Below the pieces are notes generated by a model. It was not told the origin of the DNA and searched no databases. It worked only from the letters and a program-made list of their open reading frames with translations. Positions 55,166 to 64,000 of a DNA stretch of 64,000 nucleotides are shown here, piece by piece. Made by a program: the position numbers and the translations under genes. Source of the DNA: Pohlia nutans (Eukaryota > Streptophyta > Bryopsida > Bryales > Mniaceae); the NCBI GenBank assembly GCA_022496805.1, contig CM040092.1, positions 15,890,113-15,954,112 of the forward strand, written 5' to 3'. Positions within the stretch are counted from its first letter, which is position 1. Every line of letters starts with the position of its first letter.

Positions 55166-55870
55166 AAGCTTCATATCTGCTTGTTCTTCTTCTCCTTTCC
55201 AATCCTGTTCCTTATGATTTGCATCCTGTTGCATAAGGGGTGGGTGATAGGAGTGATTCCAGCTATTTCTGCAAGTCCTTTTATCGGTTGCCGTTATGCT
55301 TCTTCGTGAGGAATTGCTTCCTTCTGATTCTGCTGCATTCTATATGCGTCTAGAGTATTTCGCATCACAGGATGGCTTTGTTTTGTCTTGGTTACTTAGA
55401 TTGCTTATTTTGAGCTTCAGCGTTTCTTTTTCTTAAGTATTGTCATGCTTTTATGTATGCAGGAATTGCAATTATCGTCTTTAGGGGATAAGAAAATGAG
55501 TTCCTACAGATTTTTTGTTACATATGAGCCTGTTTTAGCGGCATTGGCTACTTCATGCTGGTTTGCTGCAGCAGCAGCCGCCGCTTGGGTGTGGACATGA
55601 GATGAGAGTTGCGATCAGTTGTGATCGTTAATGAAAGCCAACGTCATTGCTGAGTCTACCTGCTGTGGAAGGTGCAACAAATTATGTGTATGTTTCTTGC
55701 ACGTTTGATTATTTCTCTCATCTGTGATATTGTTTTGACATTGAACAGTAGGAAAATAGCATCACTGTGCAGATGAATAGAACAGAGAATCATTCTCAGG
55801 TTATTGATGATATTATGAATGTGAGGATAGTGCTATGAGAACATGCTCATCTGATTGGATTGCACTCCCT
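55166..55870 (+). pseudogene. Flank of the bL33 pseudogene, duplicated at 11.9-12.3 kb
   Basis: Most of it matches the inverse of 11882-12290, including the hydrophobic frame ending ASPFIGCRYASS. A segment of about 340 bp (55335-55680) is absent from the 12-kb copy; it has an acceptor-like TGTATGCAG at 55456 and lies where the bL33 3' UTR exon would be. Confidence 0.45.
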
Positions 55871-56229
55871 ATTTCTAAGATGAGCATGTTCTCACTGTTC
55901 TAGAAACATGGAATCACTTCGTCTCTTCACGATTTCTACTTCTCTGTTTAGGAAAAATATGTCTTTGATCAAACTTCCATTTCTAAGATGCAAAACACCT
56001 TATTTCTCGGTTCATGGTATTTCTACCTTACTCAATGCTTCCCTTCAACTTTAGTCTCATACTGTAATAGGAACTATGCTCAACAATAGCAGACGTGGTG
56101 ATTTGGGTGTCCCTGTCAATTAAAATTGTTGTAAATTGTTATAAATTTGTAACAGTATCAAGGCTATGCCAGATACTTCTGTCAGAGTCTTTAACAAGCT
56201 TAGCAAACTACACTCAATAGAGTTATCCT

Positions 56230-56944
56230 TTAACTCTTTAATGTCTTGATTCAACACTGTTTTCAAAGATTCGTTATAAAATGTTTGATGACAAACAGAA
56301 ATGGAGTTGATGTACAAAGCAAAGTTGTAGATGTCAATGTGAAGATCACATCTGTATGGTTGGATTCATCATATTTTTTATTAATAAATTTTAATAAATT
56401 TTGCAAGGTTTTCTCTTGAAATTCAACTAAAAATCCAAAACAAACACAAAAAAATTTAAAAATTTAATAATGAAATTGGAATAACATCATCATGTGAACA
56501 TGGTGCCATGATGGTGCATAGAAATGCAATTAACATAATTTGGTGCCAACCTCCATACCAACCTAGTATGGATAAAATGACACTAAAATGACTTGTATGC
56601 GGCCTTTGGTGTCAATATGGCACCAACATAGTCTCGCCCACCTTTTTTGATGATGCACTATGAGATGGTATGGTTTCCATTATTTGATTCTACTTATTTT
56701 GGAAAATCATGTTTAAGGTCTCACTTTTTGAACAAAGAATGAAGCTTGATATAAACCAATTGCGTTGTTTTTCAAAAAATTACAATATTTTATTTTGAAA
56801 ATCCATACTGTACAAATGATAGTCAACTAGCACAAGAACCAAAAGAAATTTGGATGGATGAAAAACTATACAGGATGTAGTGTTGAGAAAAGTTGCAATC
56901 GATTCGTTGTTCATTATATGAACGCAGGTGTGTTAAAGGGTTAA
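56230..56944. mobile_element. TTAA-bounded element K, with a nested insertion
   Basis: It is homologous to 52358-52897. Its ends are TTAACTCTTTAATGTC and GTGTTAAAGGGTTAA. A 162-bp element (56491-56652), also found at 24615-24776, splits it. Confidence 0.75.
56491..56652. mobile_element. Short repeat element, copy 2 (nested)
   Basis: It is absent from the sister element at 52358-52897, where GGAATAACATGCACTAC is continuous. The ends are CATCATG-like at the left and GATGATG at the right. Confidence 0.7.
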
Positions 56945-57998
56945 GTCTTTCATCTTGTGTTTTTCCTTTGACCTCCTATAAATTAGTGTATTCAATCATC
57001 AATGGAGTACTATGAACCATTCTTGACTAATTGAACCCCTAAAGATTCAACTTTTTAATCAATTTAACCATCAGATGGAATAATAGATATTGAGTTTGGA
57101 AGTTGATAGTGAGTTTATCTAGCTATAAGTTCAGCATGAGAAACAAAGTGAAATATATTCCATTGAAGTACAATACATGCAACCTTGCAAATTCAAATGT
57201 ACAGTAGGGTAACATAATGATTGTTGCCCACCAAATTTGGAACCTAGCTTTGATTACGAGTTAATTTCATGTGTGCCAAGTTTCGTGGCTTAAAGATTTT
57301 CCAAAATAGAATTATTGCAATTTTACTAACGAGTATCTTTTTTTAGGGTCATTAAGTTAATGCTGATGAAAATACGACACCTCGTGCTTCTAAAATCTAA
57401 GTTTCTATCATGCATAATCCTTTAACATAAGCACTTTTCAAAAATATTAGCCACATGTCAATATGAAGCTGCACACTTGTTTCATGACCGTTAAAGTTCA
57501 TGTTTGAAAATTGCAGCATTTTGTATGCATGTGTATCTGTTAGTAAATTTGTTAGTTAATTTGCAATATGTCTTGATCACAAAACTTGTTGCGCATGTTC
57601 TTTTATGAGCTAATTACATGTGTGCCAAGTAAAACAATCACGATGCATAAAGTCATATAAAACCCTCGTAGTGGCTGTGGTCCTGTTAGTCCATTTCAAT
57701 AACTACAAACAAAGAATATTCATGAAGTGATCCTTCAACAGATTAATAGTCAAACACCTATGGCTGAAGTGAGGTCACCTTGTGTAATGGTAGGCAGAAA
57801 CTACAAGCCCAACAACAACAATACCTTCTACACTCTATTTGTACAAAAACCCTCCCTGTAAAAGCAGCTGCTAATAATGTCCCTACAAGACCTCCAAAGC
57901 CTACAACAAAATATGCAGCCAGCTTATTGTCATGTGAGACTCTCAAGAATGGCTAATCTAAGCAAAGCGAGAAATGCAAGTCTACTAAACAGCAAAGT
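56945..57998. other. Intergenic spacer and SCYL2 3' end
   Basis: No gene. The right-hand 200-300 bp are probably the 3' UTR of the SCYL2-like gene. The sequence near 57190-57360 faintly resembles the Tc1-like family. Confidence 0.35.
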
Positions 57999-60900
57999 TC
58001 ATAGCAAATCCAGCAGAGGAGGTTGCTCACTTGAATTGCTCTTGTTATGTCTGGCCTGGGGAGGCTGTATGGGACGGATGGGGTTGCGGCCTCGGCCTTT
58101 GCCTAAGCCTGAAGCAATGGCAGGAGGAGGAGCCAACTTCAATGGCGCCTCGTGCCTCGAGCCGTGCTGAGGAGACGAGCTGAAGAAGTCACCAAAATCA
58201 TTTGTGTCTTTCTGTGGGCTTGGCATGGTCCAGTCATTTGCACTGAGCATCGTATTCGCGCTTCCCTTCGAGGTCTTGAGGCTGCTCAGACTATTTGAAG
58301 AAATGGATCCAGTATTATTCCAGCTTGATTGCGTCGAAGTTGCAGTGCTCTGAGGTGGCCAATTCGAGAATGGATCATTGCTAACTGAACTCATATTTGG
58401 ACTACTGAAGCCTGCACTCATTTCACCAAGAATAGAAGCCTTATTGCCCAGGTTCGAAGCACTCGACGTTTTAAGAGCAGATGTCGGTGGAGGCCACTCA
58501 AATGATAGAGCTGGTTGTTGCTGAGGCGGTGGAGTGGACACTGCAGGAGCAGGGGCAGGAGCAGGGGCAGGGGCAGGGGCGGTTTTTTTAGGGAATAGGC
58601 CATTGTCAATTGTAGGAGCCTTCTTTGGTGCGGTCCAGTCAGCATCCCATGAATTGCTGTTGTTGTTGTTGCTGTTGTTGTCTGTCCCGTTCCCAGTTGC
58701 CTTCACACTCTCTTTTGTAGGTCCACTCAGAGCCATTGTCTTCATATCAAGCGAAACTGGCTCCACCTCGTTCACAACAACGCCTCGCTTCTCCTCTATT
58801 TTCCTGCCAAAACGTGTATGTCGTTCTCACATCAGCAGAAAGCATTGGTTGAAACTCCTAAAGCTGAGAGAGAACAAAACTTGTGGAATAACTAATACTC
58901 CCTCGGTCCGGAAATAAAAGTCCTAGTTTTTGGCGTGTTTAAACTTAATGTACTCGAAAAATGGTCTATCTTTAATAGTAGTATGAAGTTCTTGTGTCAC
59001 TCTCATTGTCCAACCCGTTTGAAGTGGACAGGGCTCAAGTTTGAAGTATAAAACATAGGACAATTATTTCGGAAAGAAAAATGCTAAAAACTAGGACAGT
59101 TATTTCCAGACAGAGTAGCAATTACAAAACAGCATTAGGAAGCTCGACCATTTTGTACCATCAGTTCCAACTTAGCTTGGATTAATTATCACCAAGTAGA
59201 CACATTAATCACACAATCCACATATATAAAAAGAAGAGCAGGGAGGTCTGACAGATTTACCTGAGAACCTCTTTCACAAAGTGCATATATTTTGCAAATT
59301 GTTGAAGGTTCAACTGCTGAGCAGTGAGAAGAGGGCAAACAAGTGGAAGCAGATACTCTGCAGCATACTCAACACCCATCTGAGGTCATAGAACAAAAAA
59401 ATGTCAGTAACATAATGTATAAAGAGAAATGTAACTTAACGTCTTCATTGGTCACAGGTATTCTGTGCATCCAAAAAAGATAGTCTGATTCATTGAAACC
59501 ATCGTCAATCCATAATGCAGGTAAGATGCCTAAATGTGATCGTAGTGGTCTTGCTAATTTCTGGACTATTATTCTGGACTATTAAATTTCCAACTTATTA
59601 ATTGTAAGTCGGTGATTAAAAGATCATGAACACAGGGTTTGCTTACGGCAGAACGTCGAACCTGTTTGTGTATAGCAGAGACAACCCCGAGAGAGCACAT
59701 TAGAGTTGGAGCCGAATGGTCAACAGCAGTGCAACGCTGCAGAGTCTGAAGCACTTCTTGTATGGCCACTTTGTCAAGGCGGGGAACAACCTCGCCTAAG
59801 CACAACAACGCATTCACTCGCACCTGCATCATTTATTTCGCTTCTGTGTTAATTTAAATTCGACATTTGTTGAAAAGTGGTGAACATCCTCAGCTCTATT
59901 TCTAAAATAAGGAGATAAGAAGACAAAGCCTGCAACGAGGATTTATTGATAACTAGGAACTGGCAAAGTGCTGTTTGATTCACGCCAAGTACAACTAAAT
60001 CACAGTTTAAAAAAAGGTTCTTTATAAGAAATTATTGCATCAATGCAAATCTAGTAAAGCAAAGGCAGATCCTTACTGCTGCCATCGTAGTCTTGAGAGC
60101 GAGACCATGAACTCGGGGCAAAATTGATTGCCTCAATACCTGCAAATACAAAAGACCACCAAGCAGTCAATACTCACAGGCAGGGTGTCAAGTACACTAC
60201 ACTAGTTACGTCTGTCGAAACCAAAGCACTCAGATGATGATTATAACCAAGAGCGACAAATGCAGCTGTTTTTGACAGTCTATGCAACCCGGAAGTTGCC
60301 TAATTTAACATGGAAATTTAAAAAATTCAGATTCAGTATCATTAGTCATATTTTTTCTACCTTTTCAAGAAAACCCGTATGTTCTGAAAAGCTTGTTTCT
60401 ATTCCAGGCCAAAATGAATACTGTCTAGTGATCAACATGTAAACGAAGACAAGGAGAGGACAGTAACTGTGAAGTCCAGCTGCTTGGTGAGGGTCAAGGT
60501 GCGCTTTAGAACTTCCTCTTGCATTCGGGCATCAGGGTCCTCAAAAGCACGGATCACCATAGGCACCACGTGGGCTGCCAAGGCATCTGGTCCTGCCTGC
60601 AAAACAGATGAACGGCAGAGCGCAGGATTAAGCTATGTCATATGATGAACTAGAACCATGCCAGGAACAATTACAAAACAGTACAAGACTCTTCAACAGA
60701 ATCCATTCCATATTGCTTCCCAAACAGGAAAAGGACAATTTCCTCTATTACTTTAGAGTAAAAGTAAAACAATAAAACACGCAGAACAAGCGTGCAATGT
60801 ACAGAAAAAGTATATACCTTATTGATGAGAAGGCTTGCATGCTTAACAAGCAAAAGTAAAGCATCTCCTGTGGCGGTGCTAAGAACAGGCAAAAGTGCTG

Positions 60901-63670
60901 GGAGTGTTGCAGACTGGAAATCCACAGTTTCCTGCAACACACGACGGAAGCATGAGAGAAACTTACTTGAGCAGGGCAAGGGTTTCACTAACCAGCATAT
61001 TTCATATAGAAAAAGCAAAGCATATTCACCGGTTAAAATAAAGAATATAGCTTCTGTCAGAAAAAAGGTCATAAACAGGCGCATACCTGCGAGTCTGCTA
61101 TAGTGAGCACCATGGGGAGCACCATTGGCAGCATCACCTCATTCCGAAGCTCCGCACACAATGGTGGCAGCACCTTCATCCCAGGAATCGAGTTGAATCT
61201 AAATTAGTAATGTCCCAAAAAGTCCACACAGCACACACTACTCTAGAAAAGAAATCCTCTATCATACTGTCTCTATAGCACCTTCCAGACATACAACTAA
61301 TGATAACAATAAATCAAACCAAATTTAAGGTCAGGCCGTTCAAAACATCCACATTAACAAACCTTGTAACGCAACACACGAGCGTCGAAGCTGGTCCACA
61401 TATCTGACATAGCTTTCAAGAACTGAGACTTTTGCATATTGTCCCTTTCCTGTACATCCGACAGACGCTTGATGTAAGAATAGAATCCAACCAACTGTAA
61501 AGCACTTGGGTGACATGAAATATCAGAGTAAAGTCGTAGTATCTAACATGTCTCAAGTCTTCGCACCCTACTTCACTTGTGTTGTCATAACAGTAGCCAT
61601 TTTGCAAGAAACTCTGCTAAATATCCTCATGCCTACAAGTGAGTATGTAGGTCATAAGTATGTCAGCTATGAACTCTAGAGACTCAGTCACGATTTGAAG
61701 ATATTCTACTAATCTTAGAAACTACCCTACCCATATTTCAAGGTGAGTCAAATAAGAAAAAACGTATTTACCAGCATGTGATCTAAGAACCGCAATGCCC
61801 GCAGCCTTGTGTCATCCCGGAAAAAAGGAGAGGCTGTAAAACCATGTCCAGAGTCTCCATAAGTATCATATTCCTCATAAAACATTATGGTTATGCATGA
61901 TAGTTAGCCTGTAACAAGCATATTTCAAAACAAACAAAACTAAGGATTGAGGGCAAGCGTTCACAATGCTTGCAAATAAAATATAAGTACAGATCACTGA
62001 CAGCCTTTGCACACATATTAACCCCTAAGAGCCCAGGTGGTCAATTCCATATCTATAGGAGTTGAAATAAATCATTTAAGAAGCTTCAAGGTAACAAAAT
62101 GTGCTTATAGAAAGAAGAAATCATACCCTACAATTCTGAGCAATAGAAATATGTTTTGAAAGTTACTCTAATCGACTATTAGCTTCCAAGGTTGGCTTTC
62201 TATTTTCAGCTATGGCACTTAGGGGTCAATGTGACGATCAAACATGCAACAAAGTCAGGTAGGAGCAGGGAGTAATGCTCTAAGAACAACATTCCCTACT
62301 GACGAACTTACTTGTGAAGTCAAGAGCACGTGGTCTGGAGTGCTCATCCGGACTGAGCATCCGCTTCAAGTCTTGACCAATATCTGCTGGCACATTTGCA
62401 AAACTTTCGTTTGGAAAGTATGAAACCTTGCTTAGGTACTGCAGCCACCGAATTAGATGCGGATCAAATGGTTGTCGTGTAAAAGCAGTAGTGGGACTGA
62501 GACCATGTAACGAAGTGGAACATTTTGGCCTCTTTCAAGCCGGAGAAAAACTCAGAAATGAAGGAGGGCAACCCTGATGAAAGAGCGCATGTATCGAAGG
62601 TTTGAAAACAATTAATCCACAAACACTAATTCTCGTAACATCGAGAATATTCACAGGCTCCTATCACTTGGAAGAAAACCATACCGTTTGCAAATTATTA
62701 TTGCACTGAAGGAGTGACTGCCGGGATACAAGGTGATATGCAAGCAAAGCAAGGCTGAAGATGTCTGATGATGCAACGGGGCCACCAGCTCCTTTCCGTG
62801 TCAGCTCGGGTGCTGTATAATCAAGCGGTGGTTGCAATGGCATAATTACATCATCCACATCATAGTCCTGCATAGTAGAACAAATAAGAGTTCAGGAAAT
62901 GTGTAAAGTTAGGCGCATCCCAAGTAAAAACAAAAAAATGAGAAGAATAAAACTCAGTAATGACATTATCCATGCAAGCAGAGTGTCGAAACAACATAAC
63001 ATTCTTGTGAAGCTGCCTGAACACCCTTAACCCCTGAAGGACCAAGAAGCCCAAATTGGGCTTCATATTATTTTGACAATTTGGAGTAAGTCCTATTTAG
63101 ACTTCCTCTTGTTCAAATTTATTTGTTTTTTGACCAACACGTGCAATGATCTTCACTAGTTCAGGTGATATAAAACTTGGTACCATCTGAATTATATTTT
63201 TCACAATATGATCGATTGAATTTGTCATTTTAAAACTGTGAATCCCTGGTCCTTCAGGGGTTAAAATCAATGAACAATGAGACAAGAAAAGGAACCCAGA
63301 ATCTTTTTGTGCACAATCTTGAGCTCATGTTATGTTTGCAAAGGCAAGTGTAGCTCACAGTATAATTATTTATTTCCTTTCATGTCGGCATGTTTGCATG
63401 CGGGCTCATCTGGCAATGGAATAAATTGCTTCAAAAGTGGGCTATGTCTTCAATATTTTGATGCTTTAAATTGTTTTTGTGCTATAGTGGAAAAGGATAC
63501 AAATTGTATTCTACTCTACAAATGTTATGAAGAAGGTCAAACGGTCCATAAGACGTTACCTGGTAATGAAAGGCAGGTCCTCCAGTCGGATCAGCCCCAG
63601 ATTGGTCTAAGCTGATAGCGAATCCAAATCCAGCAAGCTTCCATGCTCCACTAGCCGTGATATAAACAGA
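57999..63670 (-). CDS. SCYL2: SCY1-like protein 2 (SCYL2), clathrin-associated pseudokinase, 5' partial
   Basis: Exons read on the minus strand, all in frame: 63670-63560, 62867-62685, 62438-62312, 61833-61772, 61449-61363, 61173-61087, 60931-60818, 60596-60468, 60139-60077, 59823-59662, 59379-59261 and 58803-57999. They start within the kinase-like C-lobe ([14 protein letters not shown], then YTAPEL and [14 protein letters not shown]). The DFG position reads GFGFA, so catalysis is unlikely. HEAT-type repeats follow ([17 protein letters not shown], then [53 protein letters not shown]). The last exon is a low-complexity Ser/Asn/Pro tail with Ala-Pro repeats, a DPF motif (NDPFSNW) and a final LLDLL, which resembles a clathrin box. 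SCYL2 works in clathrin-dependent trafficking at the trans-Golgi and endosomes. The N-lobe exons lie beyond the window. Confidence 0.92.
58898..59115. mobile_element. Stowaway-like MITE in an SCYL2 intron
   Basis: It starts TA|CTCCCTCGGTCCGGAAATAA and ends TTATTTCCAGACAGAG|TA, with paired CTAGTTTTT and AAAAACTAG inside. 218 bp, in the last CDS intron. Confidence 0.85.
62018..62229. mobile_element. TTAA-family MITE in an SCYL2 intron
   Basis: TTAACCCCTAAGAGCCCA at the left and GGCACTTAGGGGTCAA at the right (target mutated to TCAA). 212 bp. Confidence 0.65.
63027..63264. mobile_element. TTAA-family short MITE (subfamily I) in an SCYL2 intron
   Basis: TTAACCCCTGAAGGACCA at the left and GGTCCTTCAGGGGTTAA at the right, a nearly perfect inverted repeat. 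238 bp. This is the best preserved subfamily I copy. Confidence 0.85.
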
Positions 63671-64000
63671 CTGTCACAGCAAATGACGAGATATTTTCAC
63701 ACATACTTTCTATTACATATAGAATGATCATTGAGAAACGCCAAGGTGAACAACATTATATTAACTGGGGAAATTTCCAAAAACTCAAAAACTTCAAAGT
63801 AGTTGTCAATGACCATTAATACAAGCGAACAAAAACTCCAGAACTGCACGCACTAGCTTTCCTATGACATAAAACCCTTCATTGGTGCACCTGTGTACTA
63901 ATGAAGTTCATCAAATTCAAAATGTATTCCATGTGTAAATGACTACAAGTATTGGTTTGAGGTGTGTCATACACAGTTGAACTTTGAAAATCACAAGAAA
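63671..64000. other. Intron of the SCYL2-like gene
   Basis: No further exon could be recognised before the window edge; the next upstream exon is probably outside. Confidence 0.5.

Noticed and set aside
1..64000. tRNA, rRNA and snRNA genes
   Set aside because: I looked for characteristic box motifs and found none that I could support by eye.

Overview
This is a land-plant nuclear window. The recognisable genes have spliceosomal introns, and several belong to plant families: a PORR-domain organelle RNA-binding protein, a plant-type LRAT-domain protein, a STIPL/TFIP11 G-patch protein with the plant-type N-terminus, a SCY1-like clathrin-associated pseudokinase and mitochondrial bL33. The genes are ordinary housekeeping genes in a large, AT-rich, transposon-littered background, which fits a seedless plant with a sizeable genome (lycophyte, fern or bryophyte). 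The sequence alone does not let me name the species.

Layout. 1-5.76 kb is a tandem segmental duplication of about 2.7 kb. Each unit carries a minus-strand exon-like ORF and a plus-strand LRAT-domain gene. Unit 1 is frameshifted by a 32-bp internal duplication; unit 2 is a pseudogene split by a CACTA-type MITE. 5.8-17.3 kb is almost entirely foldbacks and MITEs, plus a decayed multi-exon gene (14.2-15.7 kb). 18.3 kb carries the mitochondrial ribosomal protein bL33 gene. 21.8-24.5 kb carries an F-box gene on the minus strand. 24.6-31.8 kb is repeats, with a broken DIM1/YLS8 (U5 snRNP) copy at 28.8-29.25 kb and a coding-derived hairpin at 30.2-30.9 kb. 32.9-38.2 kb holds a five-exon gene that joins a membrane anchor, a PAN/Apple-like Cys-rich domain and a cyclophilin-like domain. 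38.3-43 kb is nested transposons. 43.9-46.5 kb is the intronless STIPL/TFIP11 gene (minus). 46.6-52.9 kb is repeats ending in three TTAA-bounded elements joined end to end. 52.9-55 kb is the PORR gene, followed by a bL33 pseudogene fragment. 58.0-63.7 kb is the 3' three quarters of a SCYL2-like gene (minus), which runs off the right edge.

The most notable signals are about DNA rather than gene products. (1) The single CDS intron of the F-box gene is itself a transposon-like unit: 14-bp terminal inverted repeats flanked by a perfect 8-bp duplication CTCAGGTG. One copy of the duplication supplies the splice donor and the other the acceptor, so splicing restores the pre-insertion sequence. This is an introner-like intron gain. 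(2) About 18 copies or ends of a non-autonomous family bounded by TTAA with termini CCC(C/T)TAAA(G/C)G are spread through the window. An interrupted copy beside an uninterrupted relative shows that TTAA is the duplicated target, a piggyBac-type signature. Several copies carry a small subterminal hairpin (CGTCCA..TGGACG). (3) The F-box and PORR genes share a block of about 90 bp around their transcription starts.

Exon borders were read by eye from GT/AG signals, frame continuity and family similarity. All annotations are from sequence reading only, with no database search.
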